Source of the DNA: Corythucha ciliata
Lineage: Eukaryota > Arthropoda > Insecta > Hemiptera > Tingidae
Length of the DNA: 64,000 nucleotides
Direction: 5' to 3'
Assembly (NCBI GenBank): GCA_038030265.1
Contig: CM075943.1
Span: 23,374,001-23,438,000, forward strand
Within the stretch, counting starts at the first letter, position 1. Each line of letters starts with the position of its first letter. Made by a program: the position numbers and the translations under genes. Positions 24,287-36,700 of the stretch are shown piece by piece. Under the pieces are notes generated by a model that worked only from the letters and a program-made list of their open reading frames with translations, was not told the origin of the DNA and searched no databases.

Positions 24287-26228
24287 CCATACAGGCTGTT
24301 TCTACAAAATCTAAAAGGAATGGACGGCACAGCTGAAATTTCAGTTGAGGTCAAGGAGAGGATAGTGGACGAGCTGTTTCCAACGCACGAAGTGGAGGAT
24401 CGAGCGCTAGTTGCGGTGACTCCCAGTGATATACCGCTGTTCACTACGAGTGATCTACAGGAGGCGGCAAAGTCAATGAGGAACCGGAAGGCTCCAGGCC
24501 CGGATGGGATCCCGGTTGAAATACTGAAGAACGTTTCTAAAAGTCACCCAAACGTTCTTTTGCAAATGTATAATGCGTGCTTGGTAGATGTGTGTTCTCG
24601 GAACGTTGAAAGACAGCGAAGCTGGTCCTCATCGGGAAAGGTAAAGGAGACCCAAACACAGCGTCAGCCCATAGACCGCTATGCATGCTAGACGCACTGC
24701 TGGAAAGCTGTTTGAGAAACTGCTAAAAAAAAAGAACCCTCGAGGCAGTTGCTGCGGCAGGAGGGCTGTCACCGAGGCAACACGGGTTCAGAGCGGGTAG
24801 GTCCACTGTAGATGCGGTGAGAGAAGTGGTAACGGCTGCACAAGCAGCGAAAACAGGAAACCATTGGTCCCGTGAACTCTGCATGGCGGTCACTCTGGAT
24901 GTCAGGAATGCTTTCAATTCAGTGAAATGGAGAGACATCTTGCAGGCTCTGAAAGAAGATTTTCGAATTCCGGGGTACCTGTACCGTGTTCTGCGCAAGA
25001 CTACCTATCCGAGCGATGGGTGACGTTTAGCACGCGGGAGGGGGCAAGAAAGAAGCGGATTACCTCAGGTGCAGCTCAAGGTTCGGTCCTTGGGGCGGAC
25101 CTATGATGGAACATTAATTACGACGGGATTCTGCGTTTGGATATGCCGGAGGGGGTTTTCCTGGTAGGGTACGCTGACGATGTCGTCATTGTCCTAACAG
25201 CTCGAAGGGCTGAGGAGCTTCAGTTCAAGTTGAAGCAGGCCATGAGGAGGATTCTAGAGTGGATGGAGTCCAGATCGTTGTCACTGGCCGTTCAAAAGAC
25301 GGAAATCGTGCTTTTTACTTCGAAGCGTATAGAAAGGGGAATAACAATGAAGATTGAAGGCCAGGAGATATATAGTAGCGGCTCTGGCAATTAATTACCT
25401 TGGAGTTATGCTAGATGGAAAGCTCACATTTTGGGCCCACATAAGCAAGGCAGCGGACAAAGCAGCAATCGTAGTGGGAAAACTCAGTAGGCTTATGGCC
25501 AATGTGCAGGGTCCATCCCCAGCAAAGAGGAGGCTCCTAATGAAAACGGCAGAGGCTGTAATGCTATATGGGGCTGAGGTCTGGGCCGAGGCACTGGAGT
25601 GCGAGAAATACCGGATTAGATTGAACTCAGTTCAAAGGAGAGGCGCGTTAAGAATATGCAGTGCATTCAGAACTGTCTCTGGTACTGCTGTTCAGGTGGT
25701 AACGGGTGTTGTGCCGATCGACATCCTGGCTGGTGAGAAACGGAGAATATATCTGCGTAAGGGAGAGCAAGACCCGCGGACAGTAAGGAAAGAAGAGAGA
25801 AAACGGTCGATCCAGCTCTGGCAAGCGCGATGGAGCGAGGAGAGTAGAGGGGGGAGTGGAGGGACAGCAAGACTGATTGTTGATGTTGAGGGGTGGACCA
25901 ATAGAAATCAGGAGAGGTGGGGTATTACATGACACAGTTTCTAACTGGTCATGGGTACTTTCGTTCCTTTCTGGCAAGGATAGGGAAAGTGGCTGACGGC
26001 CAGTGCAGATACTGCCTCATAGAGGACGACGATGTCCATCGTACATTCTTTGTATGTTCGAAATGGTGGCACCCCAGGGGCGAGCTCGTTGCCCCCATCG
26101 GGGAATTATATCCGGAAACTGTGGCAACAAAAATGTTGGAAAGCGAGGAGGGCTGGGATGCCGTAAGTACCTATGTATGCGCGGTTCTCAAAGCGAAGGA
26201 GTTGAATAGAGAGTGGGAGAGGGATTAA
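24287..26228 (+). pseudogene. Reverse transcriptase (LINE ORF2), broken by several frameshifts
   Basis: Would polymerise cDNA at the target site. Segments in order: RT motif 1-2 region with RNRKAPGPDGIPVEIL (about 24470); HGFRAGRSTVDAV in another frame (about 24780); AVTLDVRNAFNSVKW (about 24890); GSVLG (about 25080); YADDVVIVLTARRAEEL, holding the catalytic YADD (about 25162); SLAVQKTEIVLF (about 25290); YLGVMLDG (about 25398); RGALRICSAFRTVSG (about 25640); and a terminal CRYC…H…C zinc-knuckle-like motif (about 26000-26060). Frames change near 24600, 25080-25130 and 25380 and 25900. Not functional. Confidence 0.85.
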
Positions 26229-26462
26229 AAAAGTAAAAGGAGGGGGGGCTTCATGAGTAGATTAGAAGAAGACTAGGTGGGGCCTTCAAGGGCTATAAAA
26301 GGATTGTCCTGAAGTAATACTGAAAGGTGGTCCCGGGGCAATCCTATAAAAGAGGCAGTAGGAAGAGTGTTTTAGTCGGTATACCTCCGGTGAGTCCGAC
26401 ATGAAGGGTGAGGAGACTCGCAGCTCCTCACTGTCAGTCCATAAAGGATTTCACCAACCTCA

Positions 26463-26491
<29 letters not shown>
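24287..26491 (+). mobile_element. 5'-truncated R1-clade non-LTR retrotransposon with poly(A)
   Basis: It contains the reverse transcriptase and C-terminal part of ORF2, a 3'UTR (about 26229-26462) and a poly(A) tail of about 30 bases (26464-26493). The 21-bp target duplication flanks it. It lacks ORF1, the endonuclease and the start of RT, consistent with abortive target-primed reverse transcription. Assignment to the R1 clade rests on the RT sequence and on the C-terminal CCHC-type segment; R1 itself targets 28S rDNA, but this copy sits in a Harbinger element, so it is an R1 relative without rDNA specificity or a stray copy. Confidence 0.85.

Positions 26492-26493
<2 letters not shown>
26463..26493 (+). 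repeat. Poly(A) tail of the LINE
   Basis: A run of about 30 A after the LINE 3'UTR, directly followed by the second copy of the target duplication (26492-26512). It sets the element's strand. Confidence 0.9.
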
Positions 26494-26495
<2 letters not shown>

Positions 26496-28176
26496 TCTAC
26501 ATTCTAAATTCAATCAGCACTGATAGTATAGCAGACTGACCTGGCAAAGCCAGGCTGAGCGGTGACTTCTTCAAAGAAAGAGAAACATATCGACCAAATG
26601 CAACAAATTCGTCCTCGTCATTGTTCTTTAGGCAATCTTTGACTTTAAAACGTTCTTCCATCAGGGTTTGAGGGGTCAGGGCAGGACTTTTCGGTGACCA
26701 CCTTACTGGTCCACGAAGCCCAATCCATTAACGATATTTTAAACTTCATCACCACCCTCTTTCAACTCACCAACGTAAATTAGCGTTAGATTTAGCTAGA
26801 TGACCGTTTGGAGTCCGTATGTCTAACCCGTTGGAAATAAGTAATCATAGCTGGATTCACCTCATTCAATGGGTCCTCTTTGCGGGTTATTTTTCAGTTT
26901 TGGGTTCGTTGGGTTCACCGGATTTTTCATACGGTGGGCTCCCGGACTATTAACCGAAAAATTGGTTAAAGAAACTAGACTTTGTTCAATTTTATTGACC
27001 GATTCGGCCGTTTTCTTTTTTTCTCCAACTAGGCTGTTCTATTCGCATATTTTTGTCATAAACATGCGCTGAAAAAAAATTGAAGTAGAAAAACGAATCG
27101 TCCTACGTACACAGCTGGCAAGGAAGTAGTGGAGAAGTACTTGAAAAACGTTCGAATGTTGCTGTGCGAGAACCCAGTATGAAATCGAGAAGTGGGAGAT
27201 TTGCCAGTGTACGAGTAATTATCCCCCCCCCCCACAGGGCCAATGACTCGTTCGCACTCTATTCACCCTTGCTAGCTCACTAGCAAGGCGAGTGGACGTT
27301 TCGAGTGGAAGTCGCCACTCTACTGGCGTCCACCCACCCTCAGCCTGTACTCGCATGCTCTTCTCGACCGTGTGAACTGGGCTTTAGTGCGAGTGCGAAT
27401 TACACAACCAATTAGAGGAATACGATATGTATGAGAACCTCAAAAGTAGGCTTTGGCACCACTGGATTTTCACCTGGCACCTGGTGTTTTACATTCAGAG
27501 TAACAATTTTTCATTTTCCCCCCGTTTTTTCGTGACAAAAAAATCCCGTCAGCCTCTATTTCAACTATACCTTTTACTCGCTATCGTTACTTGAACCAGC
27601 AAGAGATGACAGTAGTTTTGCTACAGGCAAAATATACTTCATTCCTTAAAAAGAACAGAACTTTTCATCAGCATTGCCTATGTTGTCCACTCTTGTTCCC
27701 AGCCCTCAACAGACTGAGTGGAAAGAGGAGACAAAGATTCAAAGATTAAAAACGGTTTGGCGTTTGGCTGCTGTCTGTATTGTTCACTTGTTCAGCCTTG
27801 AGGTGGTGTCTTGCTGAGATATACCTCTACCACTCCAACACTCTCCACCCTGCACCACCCACACTAGGCGGTGCACGCGCTGTGAGACCCATTTTGCCAC
27901 TTCTGCCGAATTGGTCCCTATACTCCCGTAAAACGTATTCACGTTAATAACAAGATAATTCCCCCACCCCTTTGTCCACGTCTTGTACACACCCAAATCG
28001 AAAGCTTTCGGACAGCATCCCCCTCGAGACTTTCGGACACTCCCCAAATACTATGAATAACTTCCATTGCCTCCTTCATGAAGTTTCGAGCCTCCCCGCC
28101 CCCCATTAGCATCAGACGAACGCTGTAGTTCGGCACGCGGATGTGACATAAATAAAGGTAATAATAATTAATATAC

Positions 28177-28360
28177 CTACACGATTTTCAAAGTGCTGAT
28201 GGATATGTTGTTCACGATCAACTACCAAAAATTCACAAGCTGGAGCCTTAAGGGTCTTCTGAGCCAGTTCGAGGGAGGTGCGAGGTGACCCGATTAAGCG
28301 CCTCACGTTGGACCAGCGGGCCCTAATACCCAGAATATAACACGCCTTACTAGAGCACAT
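28177..28360 (-). CDS. Possible single exon of an unidentified gene
   Basis: A 184-nt open stretch bounded by an acceptor (catcgttcag at 28361) and a donor (GTAG|GTATAT). It encodes about 61 residues including SSKACYILGIRARWSNV and SLELAQK, then EFLVVDREQHIH. I see a faint resemblance to the receiver-like N-terminal domain of PDE8 phosphodiesterases (AC…G.R…SP…LE…D.VVID R), but it is not strong and no partner exon was found. It could be chance. Confidence 0.2.
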
Positions 28361-28599
28361 CTGAACGATGGAGCAACTTGAACGTTTGCCCTCTTGGGAA
28401 AGCCTTGCCAGTGGTAGTGGTGGGGGGTTTGCATTCACGCAGAAAGTGAGTAGTAGTTTTGACTCTATTTCAATAAAAGAACTGTACGGATACTGCTCCT
28501 TTAAAATCACTCCGTGGATTATGGCTCTTTCAAAACCAAGTAATGGTTTTTCACCCAATGTGGTAATGCCGAGGAATGTCTGGAAATTGACTTGCCAGT

Positions 28600-30652
28600 A
28601 AGATTTTGAGACAAAGACTCAGTGACGGGCGATTGAAGGGCAGCAACCACTTCAAGGCGTCAAAGAAAATGACGTTAGGTTTCTTCGTAAAAAGTACAAT
28701 TCAGTCACAAATCCAGGTGATTAGTATACATTTATAATTCACTTTGGAAAAATACAGGCGTGGTAGAGACTTTTCACAATAAAACAAAAACAAAAAAATC
28801 AACATTTCGTCAGTTTGTCTTATTACATTATTTAAAAAAAAAATCACAAGGAAATAATACGCTATAATTATTTTTTTAGCATCATGTTCTGTCTAATTGA
28901 AAATTATAAATAACAAAAAAGTAATACGACCTATTTAGTTTTATCTGTACAAATTAATTAATTAATATTATGTATATAAATTAGCCATATGTACATCAAT
29001 TTACACAGGTAAGTTCACATGTTTTGCTTTTACAGAAGGAAAGATGGCTTTTCTTTAACTCAACTCGGGTTTTCCACGTTTTCCGCTCGTAAGTAAAGGA
29101 AAGAAACCATTACGCATGATAATAAGAATACATTAATTTCTTATACATATTTCTATTTTATTATTATTATTAGTAGTTTTTGTTTCTCATTTGATCACAA
29201 TATTGGTATGTAATTCATCAATCTCTCATCAAACTTTTTACCATTTTTTTTTTTCTTTTTTTTTAGAGTGATTTTTCTTCCCAATTAGCAAAGAAGTTTA
29301 TTCTAAAAAATGCTATGTACAGAGTGAACAGCGGATAAAAAAAGAAGAGGGGGGGGGGGTATTCATAGGCCTCAATTATCATCTTGCCAATAAGGAAGAA
29401 TCCTTATTTTCTCCCCTCCCACTTCCCAATTAAGTCAAAAAAGTTGAAGGGCGGAAAACAAAAGAGTGGGCATTTTACAGGGATATCTATTGTTTAGTTT
29501 GCTTTCATTTACACTTAGATAAAGTGCGGGGAGGCAAGTAGCTATTACCGAGGGGGAGTGGTGTAGTAAGTGTAACGGTGAAGGGGTGGGTTGACTTAAA
29601 GTAAAACTTGGTCTTTTATCACTGATCTTATTAAAAAATAAACAAAAATGATAGTTATAAATAATAATCAACAGTAGAAATGACTGTGTAAATGCGATTT
29701 CAACTATGTACTTATAGCGTAATGAGCACAATAGTTCTTGAATAATGGAATATTATTCGCAAAGCTACTAGTGAAAAGGGAGGCGATAGTAATAAAAAGA
29801 AACTAGAGGCAACAAAGGTTTGATAATGATGAGCGTTTAGCGGTTTTAGAGCGGGAGGGGTGGATAATAACAAGATAACCACATTAATTTAATTAAAATT
29901 GTATAATAATTATTATGAGGATGAAAATGATAATGAGTAGTAAACAAAAAAAATATTTATATTGTAGCCGGAAACGAAATGTGGAAAAAATGAAAGGGCG
30001 ACGAGAACCAGGGTGGTGAGTGGAGTTTTTGAAAAACTTGGAGGAAAAAATGCCAATTTAATTGGTGAATAAGAAGAAATATACACATTCCATTTGCACC
30101 ACTTTCTCAGTCTTTAAAAAAATAATAATAAAAATTACTTCGTATTGTCGCATGCACCAATAAAACACTCTTCACGGTCAACTCCCTCCTCCTACTCTCT
30201 ATTTAAACCATTTGGAAATACGAAGTAGCGACCAAATTGACTAGCTTGGAACGCGCTTATAAATTAATACCCACCCGCTTGCTCCGGCTGAAGGATCCCC
30301 CCCCCCACCATTTCATCATTTATTTTCTTCTTTCCCCTTAAACAAAAACTCGTAGTTGAGAAGTGGACAAATGGATATTACTTACATACAAGTAAAAGTA
30401 AGAAAAAGGGGATGAGGAGGAGGGGGAATATATGTATGAGGAAGACATGCATATAAAAAACGGAAAACCGTGCATAAATTAAATTTAAATAAACATAAAA
30501 ATTAAAAATTAAAATAAAAATAAATGAAAAGGAAAAAAATGACCGTTTCACGTAATGGCTGGGTTGAGGACGCTGTCCCTCGAATTGGACTGCGAGGTGG
30601 CGTGGAGCAAGGTGACCGCCTCTCTTTCCGGACTACATTGAACTATCGCTAG
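28600..30652. other. AT-rich 3' flank, probably holding the CSNK1G 3'UTR
   Basis: Directly downstream of the kinase stop codon on the minus strand. Very AT-rich, with many TTTATT words (AATAAA on the minus strand), so a poly(A) site is likely but cannot be picked. No other coding or RNA feature seen. A G-homopolymer lies at about 29350-29360. Confidence 0.5.
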
Positions 30653-30704
30653 TCACTTTCCGCGTCCGCTCTTTTTCTTCTTTCGTTTAAAAAAACAGCA
30701 GCAC
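30653..30704 (-). CDS. CSNK1G: CSNK1G last exon (membrane anchor and stop)
   Basis: 52 nt: completes Lys440 and encodes [16 protein letters not shown] then TGA. The cysteine cluster followed by basic residues is the palmitoylation anchor that distinguishes gamma from other CK1 types. Acceptor gttttcccag. Confidence 0.95.
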
Positions 30705-33700
30705 CTGGGAAAACACAGCAATGACCTGAAGGTCAAAATGACACAAATCAATTCGGTTTGACCGTTAAGAGAGAGAGAGAGAAAATCCATGGACTGACGT
30801 GAGTAGGAGAGAAGTGGTGAGGTAGGAAGGGTACTTACTTGGTCTCGTCGACTATTTCAATTTCTGGAGGGCCTCCTGTGATGGGAGTGTTGGAGTGTCC
30901 AGCTGTAGGGTCATCGTTCGCCAAATCTCCGTTCGTTGAGCTGACCACCTGTGATGAAAATTGAAAAAAAAAAAAAAAAAGGGCGTGTTATAGAGATGCG
31001 AATGAAACGTTTGAAAACTATTCGTGTAAAGGCGATTTGCCAACTCATCTTGAACGACCATTATTTATTGGATAATCTACAGAACGAATACCTCGCCCCA
31101 CACTTGATGATTAGCCCTCCACAAAAACTTCATGCCCACGGTCGTGAGAAAGTGAATTATTTTTTCATGGGAATGTACAAACTCAACAGTTTTTTTCACT
31201 GATGGTGGACGCGGAAGGAAAACAATGGAGCTACTGTGGTAAATGTTACAGTCCTTGCAAATAGAAACCTCCTTCACGTGCGAAATGCTCGATTACCCAG
31301 CCCGTTTGGCAATCCATGATTTAGCGACGACAGCCTGAAGCTCTGAATGAGGTGGAAAAGGTTGATAGGGGAGGTCCATAGTATTCAAAGAAACTGACGG
31401 ACGGCAGGCCGCCGCATCGTAGTCGAAAGCATCCTTTATAACGTAAAATGCGACAACAATCCGGAGGGGGATCTCCAAAGCTCATTGGCAGAGGGTTAAG
31501 GTACGCCCTATGAGCCTAAGCGACAAATGTGTGCATGAAAGATGTTGTCTCCACACGTGTTTATTTTATTTTACAACCAGAACCGGTTTTCTGCCTACTT
31601 TGAGGCCATCCTCAGTGGTTCTATCTTAAAGAAGCTTTTGCGTGCAGATCACTTTGTCCGATTTTTAACATCGGACCACTGAGGACGGCCTCAAAGTAGG
31701 CAGAAAACCGGTTCTGGTTGTAAAATAAAATAAACACGTGTGGAGACAACATCTTTCATACACATATTTGTCACAACGCAAACCACACAATGTCGCCGTC
31801 AAGAAATGTAGACTGCCTAAGCCGTACGGCGTGGAACCATCTTATAGCTAAAATATTATAAGGTTGAGAAATATAGCGAGTGGAGAAGTTTTCGTGGGAC
31901 TATGGGAGGATCAAGACACTGTCCGACTTTTTACATACAACTTTAGAAAACAACTTCAGCCTCTTTGTACACGACGTCAGAAAACATCAGGCGCTTGTTG
32001 AACGTGCCCGACAAGTCCTGACTTCGAAGGCCTAATCGAACTAAGCAGTCGATCAGACAGCGGAGGTTCCGTCTTGCAGGCACGACCCCGGCCTCCCCAA
32101 ACCAACCAATTACGTGCATTAGAAGGCGTGGTTATCGGGGGCGACTGTTGTCATAATCGCACACTGTAACGAACGCGACTCAAGACCATGTTATCCTCCT
32201 TGCGCAAACCTATCTTTCGGTGCATCGCTTTTCTACGATGAACTACTCGAATTGAACTCAGGGGCTTTAACGCCATTTATTGAAGTCAGCTAAGGGCAGG
32301 GAGAAATTCAGAAGATCAGCAAAGACGGGTCTCGTAGCCGAGTCGAGTTGAGTCGCTGTCACTCAGGAAGCAAGACGATGCACATGTCGTGGGCTTCCTC
32401 AAGTTACGATTTTTGCTGTATTCATGTAGCAGTTTTTACATTAAATCCATTTACGAAAGAAAATGGTGTGGATTCACACTTATTAAACCGGAGTGAACCC
32501 ATCCTACTAAAATCATAAGCCCTAAGAAGTTAGTTAAAATGTAGCGTGCTACCCTTACTACCAACAATACCAAAAAATGTCGTCAGCGAAAATTAATTAC
32601 TGAAAGCCTGTTAGTTTTTAGAATATCAGCACACCATAGAAGCGAAAACCCAAGAAAAAACATAAAACAATGATCTTTATAATAAAGTCATTAATAACCG
32701 AGCGTTTACCTGAACTGAGCCGTGCCTGTCGGCTGGCGTTAGATTTCCTAGAGTATGTGCGGGCAATTTTCCCGAGTCTGGCCACGCGGTCACTCCCTTG
32801 TTTCCTCCCTGTTGAAGTGGGGTCAAAATTTTGATTTCTATTAAAAAGCCAGCACTTTGAAAATGTATTCCAAAGAGAGTAAATTAAAATAAAATTAATT
32901 AAAAGTGGGAATGGAACTATCCGGCTACAACCGTTGCTTTTGTTGCTTGGAATAACTTGCCTCAAAAGTATTTTCCTTTTTATTTTTATAATTGAAACCA
33001 AGAGAAGGGTGGAAGGTAGGGGTGTTAGATTTAAATTACTTGACATGACGTGACAGATGAGGTATAAAGTGCTGGTGAAACTAAAAAAAGGGAAGACACG
33101 GTGAATTTCGAATGAAATATAACGAAAGAGAGTAAAAAGGGAGCAGTGAAAAAGAAAAAAATCAACCATCTTAATCGACTTACCATACCAGAAAGATCCG
33201 CCCTAACGGCCTCTTGATACAAAAATGAAAGATAGGAAGAAAATGCCCAAAGGAAAATACAATAATTTAAACTCGTGCGTAAAAAGTTGAAGAAGAAAAC
33301 AATGCATTCAGTTAGTAATGAATTGGTTAAAAAAAATCGAGAAAAACACTATAAATCCAATGATAAACTTGTGCCCCCCCCCCACCGATCATAAAAAACA
33401 AAAGACAAGTTTTTTTGTTCTACCAGCTATCAGCTTTCAATGAGCCAACGAAAACCCCAACTTAATTTGTCCAAAATACAAAATCGTCTTACGCCAGAAC
33501 TTAAATCCTCCCTACCGCTGACAAAATAACCTCGGCAAAGAAGATATCATCCAATTAAAAATAAATTTTAAAAAATAATGAAGTGAAAGAAAAGCCGATT
33601 CACACAAACAAACTCGCACACAAAAAGAGAAGGCAACAGGGGAAAAATACAAATGACAGGACTTACCTGATTGACTCTTGTGCCACGAGGGTCTCTCATG

Positions 33701-36700
33701 GGTGACATGACGACTTCATTGGTTGTGGTGGATCCTACTGGTGTCGGCTGAACAAAAAGGGATAGAAGAACGATATTATAGTAATTGATAGTCCATCGAG
33801 AGAATTAAAATGATTTCCAGTTATTCATTAATTAATAAAGAAAATTTGTTTTTTCGTTATAAGATTTACCTCGTCGTATTTTGTTTTTTCAATATAAGAT
33901 GGAGGTGCTTTTCTTAGTTGCCTTAAAATATCAAAGTTAATCGTAGACTAAAAAGCATGCAGCATGCAAAAATAAAAGTCATTAGTGTGACATTTGTCCT
34001 GAAAAGACCTTGTTAGTAAAGCGTTTTATAAAAATATAAACAGAATCAGCAGCAAGTGCGATTATCAGCATTTATTAGACAATAGATTTTTATTTAATTT
34101 TTGAACGTTCCAAAAGTAGAGCCCCAAAAGCACCATTCACTTGAGCAGTTCTTCCTCAAATACCTAAAAAATCATCATTAACTAAACAATTTTCAGGGGT
34201 ACCAGGATATGGTTAAGAGAAACAAAAGGCTTACTAAAACTTCAGAACAAAAGCAAGTTTTTTAAACCCTTCAAACCCTGGTTCTTACAATGAAAGCTCT
34301 TTTAAAAAATTCTATCGTCTTCAATATTTTGGTTCCTTCAACGATAAAGAAAAAAAGTGATCAGTTTCCCGTGTATGCGCAACTTGACTCAAACCCATCA
34401 TCATTTCTCTTTTTTTCTCCTTTTTTTTAAAAAAATAAAAACCACGTGAAAATTGAACATGCAAAAAATACGCCACTCAAAAACCATTGCCGTGATTATA
34501 AAGCAAAAAGTCGACGCTGAAAAAAAGGGAAGCTCACCATTGTTTTGTCGGACCAGTCAAATTCGGTGTCATCGATGAAGCCTCGCCTCTCGAACAAATC
34601 GGTGAAAAGTCTTCTCAGGTATTCATAGTCGGGGGTTTCGAAGAAGTCGAGCCTTCTAACGTATCGTAAATAAGTCGCCATTTCCTCTGGAGAAGGAAAT
34701 TGATGAATGAGTTAGTCGGTCCGCTCCCGGAGTGGCAGGGGGCGGGATGGGTCTCGATTGCCCCCCCCCCCCGCACGGCCAACGGAAAGATCCGCCCTGG
34801 GTGGGGAGGAAATTGCTCCAAGTAAAACTTGAGCTTTTACGCCAAATGGGAAACTGGAATTCACCAAAAGATGGGTAGCCCAACTCGTGCTAGCTTGCTT
34901 GCCAGCCGACGAGTACATTATTGGTTTCGTAAGAGATCGAGGATCTTGCAGAGGGTGCAAAGTGGGCACGCGCCTAGGCGGCAACCACAAAGTTTGTAGG
35001 CGCCTCTTTAGGGCGGATTTTCTCTCTCCATCCTTCTTGGATACCAGCAGGATGCGTCTCGAACTAGCAAACCAGAAACCACGCTTCCGTTTGTGAAGAA
35101 GCCAAACCCAAGACCACGAAATTTGGGGTCCGAAAGAGCTAAACCCACGACCTTGCTAATTGGTTATGTTTTGACGCAGCGAAATTGTCATTTTTGGGTG
35201 GGTGGGTGGTTCCGCGAAATTGGTTCAGGGGCGTAGCCAGCCCGTGATCAAGGGGTGGGCAGCCAGCCAGGCACGGATCCAGAGTTTGGGAGGGGGCGCA
35301 CGTCTTGAGAAAAAGTTCTCTTCGCGGATGAAATCCAGAAAACGACATTTTGCGGCTAAGGCCCATTTTCACCAACAAAATCTCTCGTTTACAGTTAACA
35401 AGATCTCGTTTAAAGTTGATCGTGATTAGTTGCCAATGGCGACCCATATGCATTCTGATATAAGTGTTTACATTGTAATCGTGATTAGTTGTTGATCTTG
35501 GTTTAAGAAGTTGGTGAAATCGGGCCTAAGACTAACAAAAAAAACACCATCTCACGGCTAGACTTGAGAAGTAGCGCTGATTCACGTTTAAATTTGAGGA
35601 ATTAATCTCATTATTAGCGGTTGAAATTGAGAAAACACACCAATTTGCGGTTTCGCGATGCAAAGTCCGGGCCGAAATTAAGAAAAAGCGCTAATTCACG
35701 GTTTATAGAGCTCTTTTCACAACTAAAATTGACAAAATAAATTGCAATTGAGGAAAATCACTCATTTGCGGCTAAAATTGAGGAAAAACGCCAATCACGG
35801 CTAAAATTGAGGAAAAACGCCAATCACGGCTAAAATTGAGAAATGGAGCTCATTCACGCTGGTAAAATTGATAGAAGGCGCCAGTTCGTGGTTTTCAAAC
35901 CAACATCTCGGTAAACATTGCGACAAAGTGAAAATAATTGATCGTTTTTATAAATATATGTATATAGAAAGTTTGCGGGTACAATTGAGATAGAGCGCGA
36001 CTTAGCGCAAACATTTTGAAAAAGTGTTTATTCACGGCTAAAAATTAAGGAAACTTGTTCGTTCTTGGGTCAAATTGAGGAAAACACCTACTTCAAGGTT
36101 TCGCTATGCAACGTCCGGGTCAAAATTAATTAAATTCGCTACCATGCGGATTATGTGGAACTTTTTCGCTGCTAAAATTTGAAGGGGGAAAAATTGCTCA
36201 AGCAGAATTGGGATTAAGGGCCGTATTCATAGACGTCACTCAAACTGAGTATTTACTTAAGTGGCTTCAAATCGGTCGTTCTAATAATTGAGACATCCGT
36301 TTGGAATCGAAAAAAGTAAATACTCAACTCAAGTGACGACTATGAATACGGGCCTAAAGCACTAATTTGCGGTAAAATTGAGAGAAAACGAATTGGCAAA
36401 ATTGTCACCGTTTGTTCTTGATTGGTGAAATTGTCGTGGCTAAAATTGAGAAATAGCGTTCATCCACAGGTTAAATTGAGAAAAAACTGCTCTGTTGCGG
36501 CTGAAATTGACAGAACGCACCAATTTGCGGTTATGCGATGCCCAGTGCTGGCCGTAATTGAAATAGCAAATCAAATATGCATTATTTCACGGTTTTATGA
36601 GAACCTTTCACGGCTAAAATGAAGAAAATGGGCTAGTTCGAGGTAGAATTGAGAAAAAGCACTCAGTTTCACCTAAAATTAAGGGAAAACGTCAATTTTT

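Larger units (their letters stand above)
23651..27383. mobile_element. PIF/Harbinger-type transposon split by a LINE
   Basis: Terminal inverted repeats AGCCTAGTTCACACTGTCGAG and the complement of the sequence ending at 27383 agree at 19 of 21 positions. TTA flanks both ends (23648-23650, 27384-27386). The interior contains the start of a HARBI1-like transposase (23867-24059), then the LINE at 24287-26491. Removing the LINE leaves about 1.5 kb, shorter than an autonomous Harbinger (about 3 kb or more), so it was already degraded. Confidence 0.7.

Noticed and set aside
25648..25977. Minus-strand open frames of 67-109 codons
   Set aside because: They are antisense shadows of the LINE reverse transcriptase on the plus strand.
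28112..28558. The whole 148-codon minus-strand frame as a gene
   Set aside because: No recognisable start context or domain; only the sub-segment between splice signals is kept as a weak exon candidate.
32618..33169. A 183-codon minus-strand open frame
   Set aside because: It overlaps the CSNK1G tail exon at 32710-32808 in a different frame and runs through intron on both sides; the exon frame with ADRHGSVQ is the one supported by the family.
36422..36622. A 66-codon open frame repeated exactly at 37436-37636 on the other strand
   Set aside because: It lies within the degenerate satellite of repeat copy B and its inverted duplicate; conservation reflects recent DNA duplication, not protein selection. 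The related frame in copy A (19403-19591) has diverged without codon constraint.
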